From the NCBI RefSeq assembly GCF_003046295.1, contig NZ_PZZN01000001.1, positions 888,812 to 952,811 of the forward strand: a stretch of DNA of 64,000 bases, read 5' to 3'. The notes beneath the pieces were generated by a model. That model was given only the letters and a program-made list of their open reading frames with translations, searched no databases and was not told where the DNA came from. Source of the stretch: Sphingomonas aerolata. Its GTDB lineage: Bacteria; Pseudomonadota; Alphaproteobacteria; Sphingomonadales; Sphingomonadaceae. A program made the translations under genes and the position numbers. Below, in pieces: positions 1 to 8,197 of this stretch (its first letter is position 1; the number at the start of each line of letters is the position of its first letter).

Positions 1-2108
1 AGGTCGAGCGTCGCATAGCCCTTGATGCTCTCGTCATTGACGAAGGTCGCATATTGCCGCCCGACATATTTCACCACGAAACTGCCGAACAGCCGTCCGT
101 CGTCATAGGTCCCGCCGCCACCGACCTGGACGGTCGGGCTGGAGACCGCATGCCGGCCGCGGGTCGGCAGATAGTCGTCGCCGACCGGCAGGTCGTCGCT
201 GATCCGTGCGCGCAGATATTCGCCCGAGACATAGACGCTGACACCGCGCGCCGGGCGATAGTCGATCTCCGCATCAATCCCGTAGGAGCTCTGCCCCCCG
301 GCATTCAGCGTCGAATTGACCAGCGCGCCACCATTGTTGATGACCGTCGCCAGCTGGCGGTTCCGGAAATCATAATGGAACCCCGTCACCGATGCGGACA
401 GCGCTGTACCGATATAGCGATAGCCCAGCTCCTGCGAGACCGCATATTCGTTCTTGAGCGCGGTCGTCCCCGCGCTGACCAGCGCACCGCCCGCATAGCT
501 GTCGTAGAGCTTGAACTCGTTCGGCGTGCGGAAGTTCGTCGTGATGTTGGCGAACAGCTGCTGCCGGTCGTCGATCTCGTAATGCACCGCCGCCCGCGGC
601 AGCGCGGCGAAGCTGTCGAGGCGGACGCGGTCCTGCGGCCCGGGCAGGTAGTTGCGCCCGCTGCGCAGCACGTTGACGCCCTTGAACCCGATATCGACCG
701 CAAGACGCGGGGTCAGCGTGACATGGTCGGCCAGGAACGCCGCCTTGGTCACCGTCACGGTCCGCTGGTTCTCATAGGCGAGCAACCGGCCGTCCGCGGT
801 CCGGATCGCCTTTGCGCGATACCCCCAGCGATCGGCCGGTTCGCCGTCGGCGCCGACCGCGGTGTAGGACTGGACGACGCGGTCGGTGCCGTGATCGAAC
901 CACAGCCCCGCGGTCAGCCGGTGGATGCCGCGCTCGATTGTCAGCGTGTTGACCGTCCCGGCGCGGCGCTGGTCGCCGGTATAATTGCCCAGCACCGTCG
1001 CGACCCCGTCGACCGCACCCGGCAGCGCGATCGGATCGGCGAGCGGCTCGATGCCGAGGAAATTGCCGGTCGTGCCGAGCTGCGTCCCATAGGGCGAATT
1101 GCCGTAGCCGAACTGCAGATAGCTGGTGCTGTCGAGCGTTACCCCTGCGCCCAGCGCCAGATGCACCGGCGCCGACGCATAGAGGTTGCGGAACGGCGCA
1201 CGGTACAGCCGCCAGTAATTGGTGTTGCCCGCGCTGTACCGCGCATCGAAGTTGAAATCGCGTCCCTGCGCGCGCCATTCGGCGAGCGTCGGGCTGCGAT
1301 AGGTCGACGAGTTCGCGTCGTTGAACGACAGCGCCAGGCTCGCGCGGTTGCCGTTGCCCCATTCGCCGAGCAGCTTGGCATCGACATGTTGGCGCGTGTC
1401 ATGGCCGGCACCGCGCCAGTTGTTCGCGCGCGTGTTCGAATAAGAGACGAAGGCCCGCAGCCCCGTCTGGCCGATCCGTCCGCTATCGAGCCGGACGAAG
1501 CCGCGCCGCGCCGCATAGGATCCGATCGACAGGTCGACGAGCCCGCGCGGCGCCGCACTCGGATCGTCGAGCCAGAGCGACAGCGACCCGCCCGCACCGC
1601 CCAGGGTCGGCGACGCGATATCGACCGCGCCCTGCGCCAGCGCGATCCGCTGGAGATTCTCGGTATCAGCGAACTGCGAGGGATAGGCGTAATAATAGCC
1701 AATGTCGTTCTGCGGCGCGCCCTCCATCGTCACGCCGATCTCGTCCTGCCCCAGCCCGCGCAACGTCAGGCTCGAACTGGTCGACAGACCGTAAGGATCA
1801 CTCGACGCGACGGTCGCGCCGGGCAGGAGATTGACCAGCTGGAACGCGTTGAGCGTCGGCGCCTGCTTGGTGATGAACGCCGCGGCGATCGCGCTCTCGG
1901 ACTTGGGCACCGTCTGGTCGGGGAGCAGCCCCTCGGGATCGAGAAGGCCGACCACGCGGATATCGACCGGGTCGGCGCCGTCCCGCGAATCCGCCTGCGT
2001 CTGCGCGCTGGCGGGGGCGAAGGCCACCACAGCAGCAAGTGCCACTGCCAGCGCAGTACATGCAACACGGGGCGGCCGGCCCGTCATCAGGTCAAATCGA
2101 AGGATCAT
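1..2108 (-). CDS. TonB-dependent receptor, 3' end outside window (probable thiamine-related uptake)
   Basis: Outer-membrane TonB-dependent receptor read on the minus strand from an ATG at 2108. The frame stays open to base 1, giving about 702 codons, and the C-terminus lies beyond the window. The N-terminus has a signal peptide ending in an Ala-Ser-Ala-Gln cleavage site. The plug domain follows (residues about 70-170), with a typical stretch in which a polypeptide LRGLGQDEIGVTMEGAP is recognisable, and then a barrel rich in alternating aromatic residues. Near base 70 the frame reads KYVGRQY, a motif usual close to the end of these receptors, so little is missing. The mRNA leader carries a TPP riboswitch, so the likely cargo is thiamine, a thiamine phosphate or a precursor. 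A second ATG at 2087 is possible. Receptor family is confident; the substrate is inferred from the riboswitch only. Confidence 0.85.
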   Translation of the reverse strand, partial: MILRFDLMTGRPPRVACTALAVALAAVVAFAPASAQTQADSRDGADPVDIRVVGLLDPEGLLPDQTVPKSESAIAAAFITKQAPTLNAFQLVNLLPGATVASSDPYGLSTSSSLTLRGLGQDEIGVTMEGAPQNDIGYYYAYPSQFADTENLQRIALAQGAVDIASPTLGGAGGSLSLWLDDPSAAPRGLVDLSIGSYAARRGFVRLDSGRIGQTGLRAFVSYSNTRANNWRGAGHDTRQHVDAKLLGEWGNGNRASLALSFNDANSSTYRSPTLAEWRAQGRDFNFDARYSAGNTNYWRLYRAPFRNLYASAPVHLALGAGVTLDSTSYLQFGYGNSPYGTQLGTTGNFLGIEPLADPIALPGAVDGVATVLGNYTGDQRRAGTVNTLTIERGIHRLTAGLWFDHGTDRVVQSYTAVGADGEPADRWGYRAKAIRTADGRLLAYENQRTVTVTKAAFLADHVTLTPRLAVDIGFKGVNVLRSGRNYLPGPQDRVRLDSFAALPRAAVHYEIDDRQQLFANITTNFRTPNEFKLYDSYAGGALVSAGTTALKNEYAVSQELGYRYIGTALSASVTGFHYDFRNRQLATVINNGGALVNSTLNAGGQSSYGIDAEIDYRPARGVSVYVSGEYLRARISDDLPVGDDYLPTRGRHAVSSPTVQVGGGGTYDDGRLFGSFVVKYVGRQYATFVNDESIKGYATLD

Positions 2109-2159
2109 CACGGTCTTGCGTCCACTCCACACGGAGGGACGACGGACGCGCCGCCAGCC

Positions 2160-2255
2160 CTCCCTACGCCGGTATCAACCGGATCAGGTTCAGCGGGTCA
2201 TGGGCTGCAGCCCACCTCTCAGCCGCGCGTCAGCGGCCCCCCGGGGAGCGCGCCG
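2160..2255 (-). promoter_or_regulatory. TPP (THI-box) riboswitch
   Basis: Read on the minus strand, the leader contains the hallmark THI-box elements in the right order. There is a CTGAGAG segment (2215-2222 region), then CTGAACCTGATCCGG, then GTTGATACCGGCGTAGGGA ending near 2160. These match the conserved thiamine-pyrophosphate aptamer. It sits about 50 bases upstream of the TonB-dependent receptor start at 2108, in the right orientation to repress that receptor when TPP is abundant. Confidence 0.93.
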
Positions 2256-2341
2256 TCTAGGCGGTTCGGTCTTCCGGGGATAGCGTTATTGCCCGTTCGC
2301 CCTTCCGCAGCGCCTTCCCGGCACACGCGCGGCAGAATTAT

Positions 2342-3133
2342 ATGACAATCCACGCCACCCAGACGCTTGCAGTGGGTGACAGCCGGACCGGTTTGCGCCA
2401 CACAGGCTTTATGGAGCGTGTGCTGACCGACGTCGTTGCCCTGGAGAATCGGGATCTGGGACGGAACCTTACGCATGGCATGCTCGACCTGCTCGGCAAG
2501 GCCATCGTGACCGGCCAATATACGGATCGGCCCTTCCCCACCGAGGCGGAGATCGCGGTGGCGCATGGCGTCAGCCGATCGGTCACCCGCGAGGCGGTCA
2601 AGATGCTCACCGCCAAGGGACTGGTCAGCGCGCGCCCGCGACAGGGCACGATCGTCCAGCCATCGAGCAGCTGGAACCTGTTCGATACCGATGTGCTGCG
2701 CTGGCTGCTCGACCGCAAATTCTCGGTCGAACTGCTGCAGCAGTTCAACCAGTTGCGGATCGGGATCGAACCCGAAGCGGCGGCGCTCGCGGCGCTGTAC
2801 CACACCGAACAGGACATGGTTGCGATCGAGGCGGGGCTGGCGCGGATGGCCGCTGCTGAGCGCAGCTATGACGATCCGCTCGACGCGGACATCGCGTTCC
2901 ACGTCGCCGTCCTGCGCGCGTCGCGCAACCCCTTCTACGCACAGTTCCAGTCGGTGGTCGAAACCGCGCTTCGCACCTCGATCCGCTTCACCAACCGGAT
3001 CAAGGGGCGCAGCGCGAACATCGCCGACCATGCTGCGGTCGCCGTCGCGATCGCCGCGCGCGATGCCGATGGTGCGCGCGACGCGATGCGACGCCTGATC
3101 GGCGACGTTCTCAGCCTGATCGCCGAGGCCTGA
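2342..3133 (+). CDS. FadR-subfamily GntR transcriptional regulator
   Basis: A 263-residue DNA-binding regulator. Residues about 45-110 form the GntR winged helix-turn-helix (FPTEAEIAVAHGVSRSVTREAVKML, shown here only as family evidence in pieces: PTEAEIA and SRSVTREA). Residues about 125-255 are an all-helical FCD effector domain with the Asp...His pattern (DADIAFH) that holds a metal or carboxylate ligand in this subfamily. Members usually respond to sugar acids or organic acids. It is divergent from the riboswitch-controlled receptor and could regulate it or the downstream exopolysaccharide genes; the sequence does not decide. The start is uncertain: ATG at 2411 would remove 23 residues, and neither has a strong ribosome binding site. 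Confidence 0.85.
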   Translation: MTIHATQTLAVGDSRTGLRHTGFMERVLTDVVALENRDLGRNLTHGMLDLLGKAIVTGQYTDRPFPTEAEIAVAHGVSRSVTREAVKMLTAKGLVSARPRQGTIVQPSSSWNLFDTDVLRWLLDRKFSVELLQQFNQLRIGIEPEAAALAALYHTEQDMVAIEAGLARMAAAERSYDDPLDADIAFHVAVLRASRNPFYAQFQSVVETALRTSIRFTNRIKGRSANIADHAAVAVAIAARDADGARDAMRRLIGDVLSLIAEA

Positions 3134-3339
3134 CACCCGAATCGTCGCGACCCGGTGTACGATCAAGGGACAGCACCGTGCGACGCCGTCACTCGACCTG
3201 ATCGCGCTTTTCACTTATCGAGACGCGGTGCCCTTGGGCCCGGTGCCGCGAGTCGAGATTTGACAAGCGCCGGAATAGCTCGAAGGACAAATGCGACCGC
3301 GCATCATGCGGGTAGCAATTGAAAACATGACGGGAAACA

Positions 3340-4584
3340 ATGCGAAGGGCTCGAGACGACCGAACTGCACGGATCGGCAAGGTCGCGCTCGCGGCGGCGA
3401 TGACTGGCGGTTTGGTGAGCGGTGCGCAGGCACAGACGGTCAACGTCAACACACCCGTCAGCGTGCCCGTCGCGGGCAATGTCGACCGGTTTCGTGTCGT
3501 GCCGGTGATCACCAGTGTCTATGACAGCAACGTGCTGCGTCTCAACGACGCGCGCGGGAGCGGGCCGCGCGACAATATCCGCGTTTCGCCGGCGCTGGCG
3601 GTCGACCTGAACCGCATCTTCGGACGCACCCGCGTCACCGCCGGCGGCACGGTCGGCTATGATTTCAACACCCGGTTCAGCGGCCTCGATCGCGAGCGGA
3701 TCAACCTGACCTCGAGCGTGACGACCCCGGTCGGCGCGCCCTGCAGCGTGACCGGCAGCGCGGCGCTCGAACGCGCACAGTTCGATCTCGGCGACACCAA
3801 CACCGTGGTGACCGAGAGCTTCCTGCGCCAGGTCTATGACGTCGGCGCGAGCTGCCGCGCCGCGGCGGGGTTCTTTCCCGCGGTGGGTGTCAACCGCGTG
3901 TCGCTCACCAACAGCAGCCGCAAGGTTCTGGACACGAACCAGTCGGCGCTGCGCGCGGGGATCGGCTATGGGCGGCCCAGCCTCGGTACGCTGCAGCTCA
4001 TTGGCTCGGTTGCGAAGATCGCGCGCCCGGGTATCGAGGATCTGACCGGGATCGACGATTCGACGATGATCACCGACGTCCAGCTGGTCTTCGAACGTTC
4101 GGTCGCGCCGCGCGTCAGCTTCCGGCTTGGCGGCGGCATCACGCATGCCGACCCCAAGCGCGCGGCCGTGCCGTCCTTCAGCGGCCCGTCGTTCGACGCG
4201 CAGGTGACGATACGCCCGGTGCCCCGGTTCACGATCGTCGGCTCCGGCCGCCGTGCGGTGCAGAATCAGAGCTCGTTTGGCGCGACCTATATCATCGCCG
4301 ACAGCTATAATCTCAACGTGTCCTATCTGCTCTCGGCGCGTAGCACCGCCACGCTGTTCGCCCAGCGCGCGCGACGCGACCCGCGCGGCGAGGATCTGGC
4401 GCTCACGCTTCAGCCACCACGCGGCAAGGACAGGCTGAACGTCGTCGGCGGAAGCTATGCATTCGATTTTCACCGGTCGCTACGGCTCAGCCTGAGCGTC
4501 ACGCATCAGCGCCGCACAGCCGACAATGCGATTTACGATTATACGGCCACATCCGCATCGGCGGGTGTCACGGCCCGTTTCTAA
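3340..4584 (+). CDS. Outer-membrane beta-barrel protein of exopolysaccharide locus
   Basis: A 414-residue protein with a signal peptide (cleavage after GAQAQ, about residue 32), followed by repeating amphipathic beta-strand segments and a C-terminal Phe (TARF), the usual sign of an outer-membrane barrel. It has no catalytic motifs. The stop at 4584 is followed at once by the Wza-like gene, so the two are co-transcribed. Comparable barrel proteins stand first in sphingan-type clusters, and it may help polymer pass the outer membrane or anchor it. The start ATG follows a GGGAAA sequence. Two cysteines (in the loop regions) could form a disulphide. The exact family name is not certain. Confidence 0.75.
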   Translation: MRRARDDRTARIGKVALAAAMTGGLVSGAQAQTVNVNTPVSVPVAGNVDRFRVVPVITSVYDSNVLRLNDARGSGPRDNIRVSPALAVDLNRIFGRTRVTAGGTVGYDFNTRFSGLDRERINLTSSVTTPVGAPCSVTGSAALERAQFDLGDTNTVVTESFLRQVYDVGASCRAAAGFFPAVGVNRVSLTNSSRKVLDTNQSALRAGIGYGRPSLGTLQLIGSVAKIARPGIEDLTGIDDSTMITDVQLVFERSVAPRVSFRLGGGITHADPKRAAVPSFSGPSFDAQVTIRPVPRFTIVGSGRRAVQNQSSFGATYIIADSYNLNVSYLLSARSTATLFAQRARRDPRGEDLALTLQPPRGKDRLNVVGGSYAFDFHRSLRLSLSVTHQRRTADNAIYDYTATSASAGVTARF

Positions 4585-4594
4585 GGGGATGATG

Positions 4595-5413
4595 ATGAAG
4601 ATCCGCATGGCGCATTCGCTTGTTCTGCCGTTGCTCATGGCCGCTGCGGCCGCCGGGGCGCAGGTACCAACCGCGCGCCCGACACCCGCGCCGGCGGGTG
4701 CCGTACCCAACGACGGCTATCGGCTGGCCCCCGATGACGAGGTCGAGGTGACGATTTTTGGCCAGGGCCCGGGCCAGGTGGTCAAGACGCGCGTCAAGAG
4801 CGACGGCACGATCACCCTGCCGTTCCTCGGCGCGGTCCAGGTGCGCAACCAGACCGCGCGCGAACTCGCCGCGGATATCGCCGCCCGGCTGCGGAGTGGC
4901 GGCTATTTCGTCAAGCCCGTCGTCAATGTCGAGGTCACGCAGTTCGTCAGCAGTTCGGTGACCGTGTTCGGCGAGGTCGGAACCCCCGGCATCTATCCGC
5001 TCGATCTGCAGCTGACCGTCGGCATGACGCTCGCCCGCGCGGGCGGCACGCGTGGGACCAGCGCCGACTTTGCGATCCTGAAGCGCGTCGGCGATCCGGT
5101 CGAACACCGCATCCTCCTGTCGGACCTCAGCGGCGAATGGAGCGCGGCGACGCTGCTCGAGGCGAAGGACACGCTCTTCGTTCCGGTCGCGCCCGTCATC
5201 TATGTCTATGGCCAGGTGAATTCGCCCGGATCCTTCCCGTTGAAGACCGGGATGACGGTTCGCCAAGCGCTTGCCCGCGCCGGTGGTCCGACGCTCGCCG
5301 GATCGACACGGAACGTCACGATCTTCCGCGACGGCGAGAAGCTGAAGAAGGTCGATCTCGACGGCGAACTGAAGGCCGAGGACTCGGTCTTCATCAATGA
5401 AAAATGGCTCTGA
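4595..5413 (+). CDS. Polysaccharide export protein (Wza/GumB-like)
   Basis: Periplasmic/outer-membrane export channel component, 272 residues from ATG 4595. Three consecutive in-frame ATGs (4589, 4592, 4595) lie after AAGGGG; the last has the best spacing. After a signal peptide (cleaved near GAQ) comes the Poly_export domain, beginning GYRLAPDDEVEVTIFGQ, then two SLBB beta-grasp domains (GEVGTPGIYPL and GQVNSPGSFPL mark their starts). There is no lipobox Cys, unlike E. coli Wza but like several GumB/GelD-type proteins. Located 10 bases after the barrel gene and followed by a strong terminator, so these two genes form a unit. The role is to deliver the polymer made by the genes downstream. 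Confidence 0.9.
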   Translation: MKIRMAHSLVLPLLMAAAAAGAQVPTARPTPAPAGAVPNDGYRLAPDDEVEVTIFGQGPGQVVKTRVKSDGTITLPFLGAVQVRNQTARELAADIAARLRSGGYFVKPVVNVEVTQFVSSSVTVFGEVGTPGIYPLDLQLTVGMTLARAGGTRGTSADFAILKRVGDPVEHRILLSDLSGEWSAATLLEAKDTLFVPVAPVIYVYGQVNSPGSFPLKTGMTVRQALARAGGPTLAGSTRNVTIFRDGEKLKKVDLDGELKAEDSVFINEKWL

Positions 5414-5525
5414 ATCAGTGATCGGCTTCCGGGGGCCGGAATGTTTCGTTTCATGCGATGCCCTGCGCGTTCGTCGTCGCCAGGTCTGTTTCGCAACAGC
5501 CTGACGTCTGCGGCCACGGCCTGAG

Positions 5526-5558
5526 AAGAGGGCGCTCCGGCAAAGGGGCGCCCTTTTT
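5526..5558 (+). terminator. Rho-independent terminator
   Basis: GGGCGC (5530-5535) pairs with GCGCCC (5548-5553) around a 12-base loop and is followed by TTTTT. It lies about 115 bases after the stop of the Wza-like gene and would end the two-gene export transcript before the GH5 gene. Confidence 0.8.
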
Positions 5559-5682
5559 CATGCCCTCCTGCCCCCCCCATGTCCGTCGCCGCCGGCGCCG
5601 GGGCACCCCGCTACCCGGACCAGCCGTCGCGATTCCCCCGGCGTTGGTCGAGTGATGCTTGCACGGGTCACCGGCTTGGGTG

Positions 5683-6777
5683 ATGGGCGTGCCGATGCGA
5701 CATAACGGCCTGTTCATCGCGCTGGGAGGCGCTGCGCTGGTCGCGACGGCTGGCGTTGCGGTCATGATTGCGCCCGCGCGGACCGGTCTGCCGATCACGC
5801 TCGATCCCGCCGCCGATGCCCCCTCCGCGACAGGGCCGCGCAGGCCCGCGCATCCGCGCTATACCGGCGTCAACATCGCGACGGGCGGCTTTGCCTCCAA
5901 GCGCATTCCCGGGCGCTACGGCTTCGACTATTTCTACCCCAAGCCACAGGAGACCGCGCCCTTCGTCGCCGCGGGCATGAATGCGATCCGCGTGCCCGTT
6001 CTCTGGGAACGGCTGCAACCGCAGCCCAATGCCCCGATCGACGCCGCGGAACTCGCACGGCTCGACGAATCGATCGCGGGGCTCGGCGGGTTCGGCCTGA
6101 TCATCCTCGACGTGCACAATTACGCCAAATACCGGGGCCAACGGCTCGACCAGATCGACCCGCGCGGCGCGATGCTCGCCGACCTCTGGACCCGCCTCGC
6201 CCGCCATTATGCCGGGGACAAGCGTATCGCGTTCGGCGTGATGAACGAACCTAATGGCCTCTCCGCCACCGCGTGGCGACCGATTGCGGAGGCGTCGTTA
6301 CAGGCGATCCGCGCGACAGGCGCGCGCAATCTGGTGCTCGTCCCGGGGACGAACTGGTCGGGTGCCCATTCCTGGACGAAAGGCAGCGACTCGAACGGCG
6401 AAGCGCTGAAAACGCTCGTCGACCCGGCGAACAACATGGCGTTCGAGATGCACCAATATCCGGATGCCGACTCCTCGGGAACGCATCCGGAATGCGTGTC
6501 GCCAAAGGCCGCCGCACAGGCATTCGATTCGGCCACCGCCTGGCTGCGCGCCAACAAGGCACGGGGATTTCTCGGCGAATTCGGCGCCAGCAGCGACCCG
6601 AACTGCCTCGCCGCGCTCGATGCGGTGCTCGGCACACTTGACGCGGGCTCGGACGTCTGGCTCGGTTGGACCTATTGGGCAGGCGGCGCCCTGTGGGGGC
6701 CGTATATGTACAGCGTGCAACCCGACAAGACCGGGGACAAACCGCAAATGTCTATCCTGATACGGCACAAATCTTAA
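5683..6777 (+). CDS. Glycoside hydrolase family 5 (endoglucanase/cellulase type), exported
   Basis: A 364-residue secreted or membrane-anchored glycanase. An N-terminal hydrophobic segment (residues about 10-30) is followed by a TIM-barrel GH5 domain. The acid/base Glu lies in FGVMNEPNG (about residue 190) and the nucleophile Glu in FLGEFGASS (about residue 290). A characteristic WGLGWTYW-like aromatic strand (WLGWTYWAGG) follows. It lies in the exopolysaccharide locus with the same orientation as its neighbours, so it probably trims or releases a beta-1,4-glucan backbone, as cellulases do in acetan and cellulose loci. Start options are ATG 5683 or 5695; both keep the signal segment. GH5 assignment is strong, the exact substrate is inferred. 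Confidence 0.88.
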   Translation: MGVPMRHNGLFIALGGAALVATAGVAVMIAPARTGLPITLDPAADAPSATGPRRPAHPRYTGVNIATGGFASKRIPGRYGFDYFYPKPQETAPFVAAGMNAIRVPVLWERLQPQPNAPIDAAELARLDESIAGLGGFGLIILDVHNYAKYRGQRLDQIDPRGAMLADLWTRLARHYAGDKRIAFGVMNEPNGLSATAWRPIAEASLQAIRATGARNLVLVPGTNWSGAHSWTKGSDSNGEALKTLVDPANNMAFEMHQYPDADSSGTHPECVSPKAAAQAFDSATAWLRANKARGFLGEFGASSDPNCLAALDAVLGTLDAGSDVWLGWTYWAGGALWGPYMYSVQPDKTGDKPQMSILIRHKS

Positions 6778-6883
6778 TGATCACAGGGTATAGTGGCCCC
6801 GTGGAGCCGTACCGCAATCCTATTGTGCGTTGCAGCAACGTCGCGTACCCGCTCCCCGGATCGGCAAGGCAGATACAAGAATT

Positions 6884-8197
6884 ATGTTGAAGTCATGGAT
6901 TGCATCGCTGACGCGCTGGCTGGACGGCCGCGGATGGGCCGAGCCCCCCGTGATCGAGCTGACGCATCGCTACACCCCGCCCGCCGCGCCGGTCGTCGAC
7001 CTGCCCGCGGATCCCGCCCCGGCAAGCACCGCGACGCGGCTGATCGGCGACCGGCGCAGGATCGCGGACACGTTCGATGCCGCACGCCCGGTGCGAACCC
7101 GCGGCGAACTGTTCGGACGCGCGGTCGAGCTCGACCATCTGCTCGCCGCGACGCTCGACTTTCACCAGCATGCGGTGATCCACGGCGCACGCGGCTCGGG
7201 CAAGACGTCGCTGGTGCGCGTGCTCGGCGAGCATGCGGATGAATCGGGCGCCGTCGTGCTCTATTTCGCGTGCGAACCGCATGCGACCTTCGCCGACATC
7301 ATCAGGCTCTATCTCGATGCGCTCCCGCCCGCAGCCTTCGCGCCCGGCGGACAGCGTGCCTTTGCGCAGAAGCTCGAACAGATGCCGGAGAATTTCGGCC
7401 CGCGGGCGTTCGTCGATCTGGTGGCAGACCGCGTCACCGCGCCGACGATTCTGATCTTCGACGAGTTCGACCGGATCGAGGATGCGAGCGTGAAGAGCGA
7501 CGTCGCGGCGGCGATGAAGCTGCTGTCCGACGCGCTCGTGCCGGTGCTGTTCGTGCTGGTCGGGATCGCGCGGACCGTGTCCGACGTCGTCGCCGGCCAC
7601 CCGTCGCTCCGCCGTCACATGCGGATCGTGTCGCTGGGCCGGATCGGCGCCGACAGCGTCGACGCGCTGATCGCACGCGGCGAGGCCAATACCGGCGTCC
7701 GCTTCGATACCGATGCGCGCGCGATGATCGCCGATGCCGCCTGTGGCTCGCCCTATCACCTGCGCATGCTGGCCGGGCATTCGTCGCTCGCCGCTGTCAG
7801 CAGCGACGCGGATATCGTCACCAAGGCGCATACCCGCACCGGCTTCGTCGATGCGTTCAGCCACTGGGCGCAGATGAACGAGCCCGATGCGCGGCTGTTC
7901 GCGAAGGTCGTGCTCGGCTGCACACTCGAACAGCGCGATGCGCTCGAAGCTTTGGCCCGCGCCGCCGCGACGATGGACGTCGTTTTGCTTGATACCGATC
8001 GATATGATCGTGCCATTTCGATGCTAGACCCCGCATTGGTCCGCGAACGGGGCAATGACGGCGAACACGATGGCGTGTATTTCCGTGACAGTACCGCGCC
8101 GCAGATGCTGATCGCGCTGTTGATGACGACCCCTGTTTCCACCACGGCGGCCCGGCTTGGCGCACCGCAGGAGAGCAACCTTGCTAATACCCGCTGA
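6884..8197 (+). CDS. AAA-family ATPase (ORC/ExeA-like) in polysaccharide locus
   Basis: A 437-residue cytoplasmic P-loop ATPase. Walker A is GARGSGKTSLV (about residue 106) and Walker B is ILIFDEFDRI (about residue 195), with a sensor-1-like strand (LFVLVGIA) and an arginine-rich lid after it. The C-terminal 130 residues look like a helical or winged-helix regulatory region. The fold resembles AAA ATPases related to ORC/Cdc6 and ExeA. Its 3' end overlaps the start of the chain-length regulator by 17 bases, so the two are translationally coupled, which ties it to polymer assembly. Xanthan-type loci have no such gene in this place. Its role is unknown; energising export or complex assembly is a guess. 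Confidence 0.75.
   Translation: MLKSWIASLTRWLDGRGWAEPPVIELTHRYTPPAAPVVDLPADPAPASTATRLIGDRRRIADTFDAARPVRTRGELFGRAVELDHLLAATLDFHQHAVIHGARGSGKTSLVRVLGEHADESGAVVLYFACEPHATFADIIRLYLDALPPAAFAPGGQRAFAQKLEQMPENFGPRAFVDLVADRVTAPTILIFDEFDRIEDASVKSDVAAAMKLLSDALVPVLFVLVGIARTVSDVVAGHPSLRRHMRIVSLGRIGADSVDALIARGEANTGVRFDTDARAMIADAACGSPYHLRMLAGHSSLAAVSSDADIVTKAHTRTGFVDAFSHWAQMNEPDARLFAKVVLGCTLEQRDALEALARAAATMDVVLLDTDRYDRAISMLDPALVRERGNDGEHDGVYFRDSTAPQMLIALLMTTPVSTTAARLGAPQESNLANTR

Noticed and set aside
54..2345. A 763-codon open frame on the plus strand
   Set aside because: It is the antisense shadow of the TonB-dependent receptor and runs through the riboswitch; composition is shadow-like and it has no family features.
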